Shown: positions 42,603 to 51,723, numbered from the stretch's first letter. The stretch: 64,000 bases of DNA from an uncultured bacterium (GCA_949291365.1 CASEVJ010000009.1:39234-103233), one strand, 5' to 3'. Notes: a model not told the origin generated them from the sequence alone. Program-made: numbers and translations.

Positions 42603-44870
42603 ATGTATAAAACGACCGGGTTTAAACGTGCTTTTGTGTTGATTTTGGTGGCGGCTATTTCGGTGGCGGCCGGCTCGGTGCTGTATTGGAAACAGGTTAC
42701 CCAGCGTTTATCGGCAGACGCACGGGGGAGTATTGTCAGCGCCAGCCGGGAATTGGTGGAAAACTTTAACCGACTGCTGGGGACGGAGTTTCAGGTGTTG
42801 GCCTCTGTGGCGGTGTCTTTGGATCAGCCGGGGGCATTGGAAGAGCGGGATAAATTAGTAGCTTATCTGGAGCGCCAAAACCGCCGCAATTCCTTTACGT
42901 TAACGGGCTATCAGGGACCGGACGGGAAAGCGGTGTTTTCGGACGGGCATGTTTTGCAGGATTTTGTGCCGGCTCAAGATGTAAAAACCACATATGAGAA
43001 AGGCCATTATATTTCCGGCCGCAGAAAAGGGCCCTTTACCGGAAAGGATATTTTGGTCTTTGCTGTTCCTATGCCGGGGCAGCAGGCAGGCATTGTATTT
43101 GCTACACAAACGATTGAATTTTATGCCCAGGCCTTGTCTCCCAATGCTTTGCTGCATGGGGAAGGACTTTCCTTTATATTAGACAGAAGCGGGAATATTA
43201 TTGTGGCTTATCCGCGGGCGGTGTATGACAATCTGTTTGCTGCCGGCAGAGACTCCGTCTTTGACAGGGGGCGTTCTTCCTTGCGCATGCAGCAGGAAAT
43301 GAGCCGCGGAGAGAGCGGCTGGACGGGATATACTTTGCACGGAGAACACCGCTTTGCCTCTTTTGCCCCGTTGGAATATAATGATTGGTATGCTTTTTCT
43401 GTGTTACCCACTAAATCGGTGGCGGATACGGCTCAAACATTGATGTTGATGTCCTTGATATTGTGTTTGTCTATTATTGTGGTGTTGGGGGTGTTGCTGA
43501 TATTTATTTTGCGTATGCAAAGCCAAAGCAGCCGCGCTCTTTACCGCATGGGTTTTGTAGACCCGTTAACTGATACGGACAATTTAAATGCTTTCCGTTT
43601 TAAATTTTCCCGTGCTGCTGCGGCCTTTAAAGAAAAGAAAATGCCGTATGCGTTGGTGCTGGTCAATATTAACCGCTTTAAAGCACTGAATGATATTTAT
43701 GGCTTTGAACAAGGAGACCAGGTGCTTAAGCAGGTGGCACTGTCTTTGCGCGAGTCATTGGAAGAAGGGGAGTTGTTTTGCCGCGGCTCGGCGGATATTT
43801 TTCTGTTATTGCTGGCTTGCCCCAGTCGCATGGAGTTGGGGCGGCGGATGGAAGGGGTTCTTTCCCGGGCGGGTCGTTACTGCCAAAGTGACGGCGAGTG
43901 TCTGCCCATCGCTTTGACCTGCGGGATTTATTTAGTAGATGAAGATGTTCCTTTCTATATTATGTTGGACAGAGCCAACCTGGCTTGGGCTTCTGCTAAA
44001 CAAAATGCGGGGCAGGTGTGCGCTTTTTATGATGAGCAATCCCGCAAACAAATTGTCACGGAAAAACGTATTGAAAGCAGTATGGATCAGGCACTGCGTG
44101 ACGGGGAATTTAAAATTTATCTGCAGCCGAAATGTGATTTTGCCACTGGGCGAACCTGCAGCGCTGAAGCGCTGGTGCGCTGGCAGCACCCCAAACAAGG
44201 GTTGGTGCCTCCAGACCAGTTTATCCCTGTGTTTGAAAAAAACGGCTTTGTGCTAAAGCTGGATATGTTTATCCTGGAGGAAACCCTGCGGCTGTTTAAG
44301 CGTTGGAAAGAACAGAATAAACCCTTGGTGCCCATCGGGGTAAACTTCTCCCGTTTACATTTGCAAGATCCACGCTTTATGGAAGTGCTGGCACAGACTG
44401 CCGATAAGTACGGCGTGGAGCGCCGCCTGCTGGAAGTGGAGCTGACGGAAAGTGTGGTATTTGGTAATGTGGAGCTGATGAAACAAGTCATTGACGGATT
44501 GCATGAGCGGGGATTTTCGGTGGCGATGGACGATTTTGGTTCGGGGTATTCTTCGCTGAATGTATTGAAAAATTTAGATTTTGATTGTGTTAAATTAGAT
44601 AAGGAATTTTTAGCCCGAGGAGAGGGAAACCCCCGCATGCGGCAGATTATTTCCGGTCTGGTGGGTATGATTAAAAGTTTGGGAGCCCATGTGGTGGCTG
44701 AAGGGGTGGAAACCGCTGAACAAGCGGAGTTTTTAAATCGGATTGGCTGCGACTGGGCACAGGGCTATTGGTTTTCCCGTCCGCTTCCAGTGGAAGAATT
44801 TGAAAAACGGCTGGCGGCTGAAAACCAGCCGCCGGCCGCGCAAGAAGCGGCACAAGACAAAAAGGCCTAG
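42603..44870 (+). CDS. membrane sensor with degenerate GGDEF and intact EAL domain (c-di-GMP phosphodiesterase)
   Basis: 755 aa. TM1 (about 8-27), a periplasmic double-Cache-type sensor (about 40-265), TM2 (about 278-303), GGDEF domain (about 320-480) and EAL domain (about 495-745). The GGDEF signature is replaced by 'RGSADIF' and the metal Asp position reads 'VNINRFKALND', so it cannot be a cyclase. The EAL domain keeps 'SAEALVRWQHP', 'GVNFSRLHLQ', 'ELTESVV', 'MDDFGSGYSSL', 'VKLDKEF' and 'AEGVETAEQ', the residues for metal binding and c-di-GMP hydrolysis. It probably lowers c-di-GMP in response to an external ligand. No SD is seen. Confidence 0.93.
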   Translation: MYKTTGFKRAFVLILVAAISVAAGSVLYWKQVTQRLSADARGSIVSASRELVENFNRLLGTEFQVLASVAVSLDQPGALEERDKLVAYLERQNRRNSFTLTGYQGPDGKAVFSDGHVLQDFVPAQDVKTTYEKGHYISGRRKGPFTGKDILVFAVPMPGQQAGIVFATQTIEFYAQALSPNALLHGEGLSFILDRSGNIIVAYPRAVYDNLFAAGRDSVFDRGRSSLRMQQEMSRGESGWTGYTLHGEHRFASFAPLEYNDWYAFSVLPTKSVADTAQTLMLMSLILCLSIIVVLGVLLIFILRMQSQSSRALYRMGFVDPLTDTDNLNAFRFKFSRAAAAFKEKKMPYALVLVNINRFKALNDIYGFEQGDQVLKQVALSLRESLEEGELFCRGSADIFLLLLACPSRMELGRRMEGVLSRAGRYCQSDGECLPIALTCGIYLVDEDVPFYIMLDRANLAWASAKQNAGQVCAFYDEQSRKQIVTEKRIESSMDQALRDGEFKIYLQPKCDFATGRTCSAEALVRWQHPKQGLVPPDQFIPVFEKNGFVLKLDMFILEETLRLFKRWKEQNKPLVPIGVNFSRLHLQDPRFMEVLAQTADKYGVERRLLEVELTESVVFGNVELMKQVIDGLHERGFSVAMDDFGSGYSSLNVLKNLDFDCVKLDKEFLARGEGNPRMRQIISGLVGMIKSLGAHVVAEGVETAEQAEFLNRIGCDWAQGYWFSRPLPVEEFEKRLAAENQPPAAQEAAQDKKA

Positions 44871-44965
44871 GCCACAAATGGGTCTTTTGCCCCTTGAAAG
44901 ACAAAGGGATAAGTTTTACAATAACTATAAGGGTTTTGCCGATGAGGCAATAGTTTTGTGGGAGG

Positions 44966-45020
44966 ATACTTGGTTTCTGCCTGGTAAGGTATGAAAGAAG
45001 TATCAGATGTATTGTCTATA
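44966..45020 (+). repeat. upstream block shared by ankyrin genes 1 and 2 (copy 1)
   Basis: ATACTTGGTTTCTGCC...GGTATGA...AAGTAT...TTGTCTATA, ending about 25 nt before the ATG at 45044. The same order of blocks precedes the next paralogue (46340-46396). A perfect palindrome GTCTATAA-AA-TTATAGAC (45014-45031) sits at its end. Likely promoter/regulatory DNA duplicated with the gene. Confidence 0.65.
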
Positions 45021-45043
45021 AAATTATAGACGGGAGATAGAAT

Positions 45044-46084
45044 ATGAAGAAATATATGTGTACGGTAGGTTTATTGCTCGGTGTACTCTTACCCGTTTTT
45101 GCTTCTTCGGACGAAATAACCGCTTCTAAAGATAAAGTGAAACGGAATTCTTCCACAGCGGAAGAGATGCTTTCAATGGATAAAAAACTGGATGCTTTTA
45201 CACAAAGCATACAACAAGAGCTCCGCACCCCGGAAAAACTGGGGGAGCAATTGCTTAATGCAGTTATTGATAATAATATCCCGCGTGTGCAAGAACTAAT
45301 AGTTGCTGGTGCGGATGTGAACTATACTAGGAAAAAAGTATCCGTATTGGGAATGGCTTTAAAAAAATGTTGGGCCCAAAGAGATACCCGCGCATTAGAC
45401 GCTTTGCTGGGTTCGGAAAATTTAAAATATGCCGGGGAAGATGCTTCCTGCTGTTTGAGTGAGTTAGCAGCTACCAACCAGCAGTATATGGTTGACAAGT
45501 TGTTAAACAAATTGCCCATTTCTCCAGACAGCTCTTGTAAAAAATTAGTTTCTCCGTTGTTTGTTTCATTGTATAACAGAAATTGGGCTACAGCGACAAC
45601 ACTGCTTAAACATGGGGCTTCATTAAACGGATTTAGTAAAACGGGATATACTCCCTTACAAATTCTGATTTTCACCATAGTTAACTATGGATATACGTCC
45701 CAGCAAGGGGAAGAGGAAAAAGCATTGCTGTCTTTGATGGTGACGCGAGAGCCCTCTTTGCTGGTAAAAAAGAGCGTGAAAGATGAGGTCACTCCTATCA
45801 TAATCGCTGCTTATTTTGGAGCGGTTGATTTGATTGATAAAATGTGGCAGGAAGCGCAAGAAAAGCAGGTGGATATGGACGCTTTCCTGAATGCTACAAA
45901 TCAGCAGGGCGAAAATGCACTGTTTTATGCAATTAAACAGGAAAATAAACAGACCATACTTGAATTAACCAAAATGGGGACGAAGCCGGACTATCCTAAT
46001 ATTTACGGTTTTACCCCTTTGGATTATGCCCAGGATAAAGGTCTGTATGAAGAAATTAATTATATGCGTAAGTTCTGCAAATAA
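45044..46084 (+). CDS. secreted ankyrin-repeat protein, paralogue 1
   Basis: 346 aa. Signal peptide 'MKKYMCTVGLLLGVLLPVFA' then a Lys/Ser-rich helix, and from about residue 75 a run of ankyrin-type repeats ('NAVIDNNIPRVQELIVAGAD', 'LLKHGASLNGF', 'GYTPLQIL', 'GENALFYAIKQE', 'GFTPLDYAQ'). Four Cys are conserved in all three tandem paralogues: one in 'KKCWAQ', the pair in 'DASCCLSEL', and one in 'DSSCKK', which could form two disulfides in the periplasm. GGGAGATAG serves as ribosome-binding site. Role unknown; ankyrin repeats bind proteins. Its own terminator follows. Confidence 0.88.
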   Translation: MKKYMCTVGLLLGVLLPVFASSDEITASKDKVKRNSSTAEEMLSMDKKLDAFTQSIQQELRTPEKLGEQLLNAVIDNNIPRVQELIVAGADVNYTRKKVSVLGMALKKCWAQRDTRALDALLGSENLKYAGEDASCCLSELAATNQQYMVDKLLNKLPISPDSSCKKLVSPLFVSLYNRNWATATTLLKHGASLNGFSKTGYTPLQILIFTIVNYGYTSQQGEEEKALLSLMVTREPSLLVKKSVKDEVTPIIIAAYFGAVDLIDKMWQEAQEKQVDMDAFLNATNQQGENALFYAIKQENKQTILELTKMGTKPDYPNIYGFTPLDYAQDKGLYEEINYMRKFCK

Positions 46085-46100
46085 TAAACAGCAATTTGTA

Positions 46101-46128
46101 GCCGCCCTGGGTTGTTGGGGCGGCTTTA
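46101..46128 (+). terminator. terminator of ankyrin gene 1
   Basis: GCCGCCC/GGGCGGC (46101-46107, 46118-46124) followed by TTTAAT. Confidence 0.65.
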
Positions 46129-46339
46129 ATGTCGAATAGCTCCCTTGCGGTGGTATATAGGAAAGATAGACAAATGTATATCCCAAAATGTTGGGCCGCA
46201 CAAGAGCGGAGAGTTGAAATCTTGCAGCACAGAAGCCCTGGCTAGAACTCATAAAAGGTAATACGATTAACTATTGAAAAAAGAGTAAATGGCTATTAGA
46301 ATAAGGGTAAATACTTGTGGATAAGTAATTATCAGAAGA

Positions 46340-46396
46340 ATACTTAGTTTCTGCCCTAGATAGGTATGAGAAAAAGTATTGGTTTTTTGTCTATAT
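46340..46396 (+). repeat. upstream block shared by ankyrin genes 1 and 2 (copy 2)
   Basis: ATACTTAGTTTCTGCC...GGTATGA...AAGTAT...TTGTCTATA, matching 44966-45020 block by block. The rest of the 330-bp gap between the two genes (46129-46339) shows nothing I recognise. Confidence 0.65.
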
Positions 46397-46414
46397 AGCA
46401 GAGGAGATAAGGGT

Positions 46415-47458
46415 ATGCCGAAATATATTTATACGACAGTATTGTTGTTGGGGGCATTGCTTCCTGCTTTTGCTTCTGCTGACAGATTGTCGGTTTCTAA
46501 GAAAAAGATTAAGATTAGTCCTGCCCATTCGGCGGCACAGGAGGTCGTTTCTGTTAGTAAAAAGCTGAAATCTTTTTCAGAACAAATGAATAAAAAGATT
46601 CGTGATCCAGAAAAGATGGGAGCCGAGTTATTTAAGGCCGTTGAGGCCAATAATGCTATTCGTGTCAAAGAACTTATTGAGTTTGGAGCGAATGTAAATT
46701 ATGTTCAGAAAGGAACGTCCGTGTTGGGCCTGGCCTTGAATAACTGCGCCCAAAACAAAGGGTTGCTGTCGTTAAACGTGCTTTTGAACGCTACTAATCT
46801 GAAATATAATGGAGAAACGGTTAGTTGCTGTGTTAATGTATTAATTGAAGAAGATCAACCTGCATTGCTGGACAAAGTGCTCACAAAATTACCTGTCCCG
46901 GCAGATACCAGCTGCAAGCAAGCGCTGGCTCCTTTGTTTGTAGCGCTAAACCGCGCTCAATGGCAGGCGGCTTCGGTTTTGATTAAGCATGGGGCCTCGT
47001 TAAAACAGGTCGCTCCGTCTGATGGCTATTCTCCGCTGCATGTATTTTTGCTGGCACTAAGACGGAACGGCATTCGGATGGACAATTCTGCGTGGGAGGT
47101 ATTGAATTTGATGTTGGAAGAAGAACCGGCTCTGTTGATAAAAGGTACTGTTAAAGGCCAGGTTTCTCCTGTCATGATGGCTTCTGCGTATGGATATTAT
47201 GATTTGATTGTGGATTGGTCGCAGCGGATAAAAAAGGCAAATATAGACAAAAATGCTTTTATAAATGCAATGGATCAAAACAATGAAAATGCTTTATTTT
47301 ATGCCCTGTCTCAGCGCAACTCGAATACAATCCTGGCATTGGTGGATATGGGAGCCGATGTGAATGCCCCAAACAGACATGGCGTCACCCCTGTTAAGGC
47401 TGCCAAACAGATAGGTATGTGGGTTGAGGCAGAGTATATGGAAAAACATTCCCGGTAA
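46415..47458 (+). CDS. secreted ankyrin-repeat protein, paralogue 2
   Basis: 347 aa from the ATG at 46415, preceded by GAGGAG; an in-frame ATG 12 codons upstream lacks such a site and would spoil the signal peptide. 'MPKYIYTTVLLLGALLPAFA' is the signal. The layout is the same as paralogue 1: Lys-rich spacer, 'AVEANNAIRVKELIEFGAN', 'LIKHGASLKQV', 'GYSPLHVFLL', 'NENALFYALSQ', 'HGVTPVKAAKQ'. The Cys positions 'NNCAQN', 'VSCCVN' and 'DTSCKQ' are retained. Exported; partner unknown. Confidence 0.88.
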   Translation: MPKYIYTTVLLLGALLPAFASADRLSVSKKKIKISPAHSAAQEVVSVSKKLKSFSEQMNKKIRDPEKMGAELFKAVEANNAIRVKELIEFGANVNYVQKGTSVLGLALNNCAQNKGLLSLNVLLNATNLKYNGETVSCCVNVLIEEDQPALLDKVLTKLPVPADTSCKQALAPLFVALNRAQWQAASVLIKHGASLKQVAPSDGYSPLHVFLLALRRNGIRMDNSAWEVLNLMLEEEPALLIKGTVKGQVSPVMMASAYGYYDLIVDWSQRIKKANIDKNAFINAMDQNNENALFYALSQRNSNTILALVDMGADVNAPNRHGVTPVKAAKQIGMWVEAEYMEKHSR

Positions 47459-47476
47459 AGTAAGAAGTTTCTAAAT

Positions 47477-47496
47477 CTCTCTGTTATAGTAGAGAG
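47477..47496 (+). other. hairpin between ankyrin genes 2 and 3
   Basis: CTCTCT-GTTATAGT-AGAGAG, 6-bp stem 19 nt after the stop codon, followed by GTTTGG. Weak terminator or spacer structure. Confidence 0.4.
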
Positions 47497-47611
47497 GTTT
47501 GGAGGAGCATAGGGAGATTTAGAGATGACGTATTCTGGCCAGGGGGCAGTTGCAGATATACAATATGGCAAAGTTGCCAGTTTTGTGTTTTAAATACTGG
47601 TTGAGGAAAAT

Positions 47612-48655
47612 ATGAGGAAAGATATTTGTGCAGTAATTTTGTTGGCCGGGATAATACTGCCTGCTTTTGCTTCTTCTGATAAAATGTCCATTCCCCAGAA
47701 GGAAATTAAAACAAATTCTTCTGTGTCTGCCGCGCAGGAAGCACTTTCTGTTGATAAAAAGCTGCAAGCTTTTACACAGCAAATGCAGCAGCAGATGCTT
47801 GACCCGGAAAAAATGGGAGCGCGCTTGTTTGAGGCCGTTGATGACAATGATGTCACACAAATAAAGAAGCTGATTAATCTTGGAGCGGATGTAAATTATG
47901 TGCAGGGCAAAATATCTGTGCTGGGGTTGGCTTTGCAAAAATGTGAAAAACACAAAGACACGCAGTCATTGGATGAACTGTTAAACTCGGCTGATTTGAA
48001 ATATAACGGAGAAGACATTCCGTGTTGCTTAAGTGTTTTAATAGAGCAAAATAATGGTGCCTTGATAGACAAAATGCTTACGAAATTACCTGTTTCGGCA
48101 GATGCCAGTTGTAAACAGAAGATAACACCTTTGTTTGCTGCACTTGAAAATGCTAGATGGTCGGCGGCGTCTGTTTTGGTTAAACATGGGGCGTCCTTAA
48201 AAGAGGTTATTTCTCCTTTGGGGTATTCGCCTTTGCATGTCTTTTTATTGGTCAATCAGGCAGATGGGGGGGCTTGGACTAATGAACATCGGGAATTATT
48301 GCAATTGTTGCTGGAAAAGGAACCGTCTCTGTTAACGCAAAGTAGTATCAAAAATCACATTTCTCCTTTGATGCTGGTTTCCGCGTATGGATATTACGGC
48401 TTAATCCTTCAATGGTGGGAGATTGTAAAGCGGGAGGATTTAGACAAAGACGCTTTCTTAAATGCCAGAGACCGAAATGGTGACAATGCCTTATTTTATG
48501 CTATAGCCCATCTTAATGGCGAAACGCTTCGTATGTTGTTAGATATAGGGGTTGACCCGAATATTTCCAATAATCACGGGATTACTCCTATCACTGCTGC
48601 CAGGCGGATGGGAATGTGGCCCGATGCCGAATACATGAAGAAATTTATTAAATAA
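47612..48655 (+). CDS. secreted ankyrin-repeat protein, paralogue 3
   Basis: 347 aa. Signal peptide 'MRKDICAVILLAGIILPAFA'. Repeats 'AVDDNDVTQIKKLINLGAD', 'LVKHGASLKEV', 'GYSPLHVFLLV', 'GDNALFYAIAH', 'HGITPITAARR'. Cys positions 'LQKCEK', 'IPCCLS' and 'DASCKQ' match the other two. It is closest in appearance to paralogue 2 but its upstream region does not contain the shared ATACTT...TTGTCTATA block, so it may be read from the promoter of gene 2 or have another control. A strong terminator follows. Confidence 0.88.
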   Translation: MRKDICAVILLAGIILPAFASSDKMSIPQKEIKTNSSVSAAQEALSVDKKLQAFTQQMQQQMLDPEKMGARLFEAVDDNDVTQIKKLINLGADVNYVQGKISVLGLALQKCEKHKDTQSLDELLNSADLKYNGEDIPCCLSVLIEQNNGALIDKMLTKLPVSADASCKQKITPLFAALENARWSAASVLVKHGASLKEVISPLGYSPLHVFLLVNQADGGAWTNEHRELLQLLLEKEPSLLTQSSIKNHISPLMLVSAYGYYGLILQWWEIVKREDLDKDAFLNARDRNGDNALFYAIAHLNGETLRMLLDIGVDPNISNNHGITPITAARRMGMWPDAEYMKKFIK

Positions 48656-48668
48656 AATCATTGGTTTT

Positions 48669-48703
48669 AAACCGCTCCGATATATCATCGGAGCGGTTTT
48701 TTA
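48669..48703 (+). terminator. intrinsic terminator of the ankyrin gene cluster
   Basis: 13-bp stem AAACCGCTCCGAT/ATCGGAGCGGTTT (48669-48681, 48687-48699) followed by TTTT. Confidence 0.9.
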
Positions 48704-49125
48704 TTGCCCATAATGTTTCTAGGAGTAGGTATTTTTCTTAACAGATGGTTTTGTGTGGGGCAGAATAAACAAAGCTAAAAATAAAAATTCCCCCATGCAA
48801 CAAGGGGAGCTCCTTATGCCGTTTTGACTGGAAGAAAATGTTGCCGTTGTTTCTGCTATACAAAACAGTATTCAGCGCTCCTTCCGCCGGGAGAATTTAA
48901 GAGCGTTCGCAAACGAAAAATGCAGTCTAAATTTCCCTGATTTAAAATAAAAAGAGAATGAGTAAACGGAAATGCCGATGGAAAACATTTGTTTGGGTAG
49001 GTGTTAAGAGTGGGGCTTTGCTGTCAGATTTCAGAATATATGCTTCGATAAAGAAGGCCGGAGAAATAACAGCAGTTTTAAAGGTGTTTCCAAAAACATC
49101 TTTGCATACAGGTTAAGTGAAAACC
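48704..49125. other. AT-richer intergenic region, nothing recognised
   Basis: About 420 bp with many stops in all frames and only a small CCCC/GGGG hairpin near 48791. It borders a decayed peptidase gene, so it may itself be decayed coding sequence beyond recognition. Confidence 0.35.
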
Positions 49126-49233
49126 ATGGATAAATACATTCGCATAACAGTATTCTTGTTCCTGCCGCTCCTTTTGGCGGCGGGCATTTTGGAAATAGCC
49201 AATTACGGATATGATAAAATATTGCGCCAATAA
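49126..49233 (+). CDS. possible 35-aa single-helix membrane peptide
   Basis: Reading frame 'MDKYIRITVFLFLPLLLAAG' and 15 more residues, one transmembrane helix, ending at a TAA. AGG lies about 11 nt upstream, a weak site. It is 30 nt before the decayed M48 peptidase gene and could be the remnant of a partner gene or chance. Low confidence. Confidence 0.3.
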   Translation: MDKYIRITVFLFLPLLLAAGILEIANYGYDKILRQ

Positions 49234-49263
49234 TTTGTCCGCATCGCAGCGGAAGGAGGTGTT

Positions 49264-50560
49264 ATGGCGGACGAAAAAGATGTTAGTCGTCCAATCTGCC
49301 GCTAGACATACCCAAACTATGAGGTTTTTGAGGAGCGTTTCTTCCAGGATGTGTCCTTTATGTTGTGGGGCGAGTTATTGGCCTTTGTGGTCATGGGTAT
49401 TTATCTGCTATATGTGTGCTTTGTGGCATGGCTGGGGAAAAGTGCCTGCGGAAATAGAGAGCGTTTGCTTTTGCTTTTCCATCCGGCCGTGTATTTTACT
49501 TCTCTGTTAAGCGGTGGCGTGTTGCTGGCCAATGTGCTGGTGGCTTTGTTTTATATCCAAGCGTCTTTTATGAATATAAATATACCTCAAGATATTGCTG
49601 TTGTTTGGGAGTAACCGGTATGATAGGGCTGTTCATGTTGGCTAAAGCAATCTGGTTTACGCCTAAACCTCCCGTACAGCTGGCGGAAGATTTGGAATTA
49701 ACCCGCCACAGTATCCCCAATTATGGGCACTGGTACGGCACGTGGCTGTCAACCTGCATGTCCGAGAGCCAGAGCATATTTTAGTAGGTATGGATGTGTC
49801 CTTTTACGCTACGGGAATCGCCTATTTGACTCCTAATGGCGTCCTGCGTAGGGAAGAACTGTAGCTTTCTTTGCCGTTGTGTCGGCCGTTAACCCAAACG
49901 GAGCTGGAGTTTATTATCGGTCATGAAATACCCATTTTGCCGGTGATGATGTGAAATATACATCCCATTTATGCCAGCGCCAGCAACGCATTAGAGATAC
50001 TGTATCACCAGAAGCACCAGCAGGATATTGTCTTCCTGCTGGCACTGTATCCAGTGACGGAGTTGCTTTCTTTCTTCTTACCTGTTTTTCTCAAACTGAG
50101 GCGGAAATCTCACGCGTTCTAGAATTGAGCATGGATAAAGTTGCTCACAAATTCATTTGTGCGCGCCGCTGTAAGCAGGGCTGCCCTGGTGAAAGTACAT
50201 GCATACGGCCCCTTGTTTCAGGAAGTGCGGCTTATATAGGAAAACTCCGCACACGAAGCAAAGGGGTACAGTAATTTGTGTGATATTTTTGAAGATATTG
50301 CCAATACGGTTTCGCCGGAAGAGTTAAAAGCGCATCTCATGCAGAACAACATTCCCCATCCAATGGACAGCCATCCTCTTTTAGCAGAAAGATTGGCCTT
50401 CTTGGGCGCGGATACCAAACAAGCGCTAAAAGACGGCCTGACGATTGCTTACGAAAAAGCCAGCAGATTGATTAATCAGGTGGAAGATGTGGAAAAAAAG
50501 ATGAGCGATATTTCCAATATACAGATGATAAGAGCGCTTAAAACATACAAAGAAGAGTAG
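49264..50560 (+). pseudogene. decayed membrane-bound M48-family metallopeptidase gene
   Basis: Begins with an excellent ribosome-binding site GGAAGGAGG and ATG at 49264, but the frame hits TAG at 49303-49305; the same frame then continues with two membrane helices to TAA at 49612-49614. Homology resumes in other frames: a third helix 'GMIGLFMLAKAIW', then 'YPQLWALVRHVAVNL' and 'REPEHILVGMDVSFYATG' (interrupted by TAG 49862-49864), 'LTQTELEFIIGHEI' (the HExxH motif, split by a frameshift near 49942, after which 'HFAGDDVKYT' follows in another frame), 'FLLALYPVTELLSFFLP', 'EISRVLELSMDKVA' (third metal ligand region), and 'PHPMDSHPLLAERL' near the end. Every block fits one family in order, so this is one gene with several frameshifts and stops. 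Cannot give an active protease. Confidence 0.85.
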
Positions 50561-50593
50561 GTGCTGCTTGGTTTGCATGCGTTTAAACATATT

Positions 50594-50619
50594 AAAACCC
50601 CGCTTTTCAGCGGGGTTTT
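50594..50619. terminator. bidirectional terminator
   Basis: AAAACCCCGCT-TTTC-AGCGGGGTTTT (50594-50619) between the decayed peptidase gene and the minus-strand hydrolase gene. Confidence 0.85.
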
Positions 50620-50631
50620 GATGTGTATGTT

Positions 50632-51723
50632 TTAAAAAGAGATTTCCTGTATCTCTTCCGGATTTAAATCCAGCGGGACGGCTTGATAAATGACTTCGGA
50701 AAAGTTTATTTTGCTTAAATCAATTTTACGGATTTGGCTGTTGTACATGGTGCGGTAATAGAAAGCAGGCTGTGTCATATCCGTAACAGTCGTCCATTGG
50801 GTGGCGCTGGGCAAACCGCTGGTTTTTTGACCGGGGGCAAATTCTATGCCAATGGGCAAATCAAAATTGTTGAGAATATGGAAGGCCTGCAACATGCCGC
50901 TATGCCCGTCCGGCGCAGTAGGTGCTGTTTGTATGTAGAAAAAAGCCCGCACAAAACGCGAAGGAGGCGTGATGTCCCCCGGCAGACCAACCATGCCCGC
51001 TCCCATGCCAAAGGCCTTCAGCTTTGTTGTGCCGAAAGTAGCCGCCGGGACGGGGCCGGGCAGCAAATGAACATAGCTGTTCAGGTGGGTCATCTGCCAT
51101 GGAAAAGAAGGCGAATTGGTCAAAACGCCGACTGTGTTTTCATAAATATGTCTCTGCCCATTATTTTCAATTTCTAACACAATGCTGCGTCCCGACGCAT
51201 CAGCTATACGCCAATGCCCCGTTGGAGCGCTTTGACCCCTTTCCGGTGGATAAATGGGCACGATTTCTATTTTTTTAAGCCCTTTAATGACTTCATCTAC
51301 GGTGGAAAAACTGGTCAGCATCCAGCGCACCAGTTCCATATCCCCCACGGATTTTTTGGCTTTTTTGGCATTATAGGGGGATAAACTGCCGTATCCGGAA
51401 AAATAGAATACTCCGGCAGCCAGACCCTTTTCGTTGACGCCCTCCCCTATAAACCCGTCTTGTACTACGCTAATGCCTACGGCGCCGTATTTGTTTTCCC
51501 AGACCAGGCCGTTTTTGCCGCCTTGTGTCAGGGAGATATTTTTCTCTCCGCGCGGCAGAATGATTAGTTTGCTGTTTAAATCATAGCCGCCCCATTCAAT
51601 GGTGCGGGCCTGCATGTGGGTACCGTCCTGCGTGCTAAAAGCAATACCGGTGCAGGCCGGTGCCGCCACTGCGGAAAAAAGAAAACAAACGCCAGTCATA
51701 AAACACAACCCTATTTTTTTCAT
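50632..51723 (-). CDS. exported choloylglycine hydrolase / penicillin V acylase-family enzyme
   Basis: 363 aa Ntn-hydrolase. The signal peptide runs to 'SAVAAPA' and cleavage would expose Cys24 in 'CTGIAFSTQDG' as the N-terminal nucleophile, as in Gram-negative family members. Further active-site parts are Arg in 'ARTIEWGGYD', Asn in 'GVLTNSPSFPWQ' and Arg in 'TPPSRFVRAFF'. The family includes bile salt hydrolases and penicillin V acylases; which substrate is used cannot be read from sequence, but an exported enzyme of this kind fits life in a bile-containing gut. AAGGAGG precedes the ATG. Monocistronic. Confidence 0.9.
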   Translation of the reverse strand: MKKIGLCFMTGVCFLFSAVAAPACTGIAFSTQDGTHMQARTIEWGGYDLNSKLIILPRGEKNISLTQGGKNGLVWENKYGAVGISVVQDGFIGEGVNEKGLAAGVFYFSGYGSLSPYNAKKAKKSVGDMELVRWMLTSFSTVDEVIKGLKKIEIVPIYPPERGQSAPTGHWRIADASGRSIVLEIENNGQRHIYENTVGVLTNSPSFPWQMTHLNSYVHLLPGPVPAATFGTTKLKAFGMGAGMVGLPGDITPPSRFVRAFFYIQTAPTAPDGHSGMLQAFHILNNFDLPIGIEFAPGQKTSGLPSATQWTTVTDMTQPAFYYRTMYNSQIRKIDLSKINFSEVIYQAVPLDLNPEEIQEISF

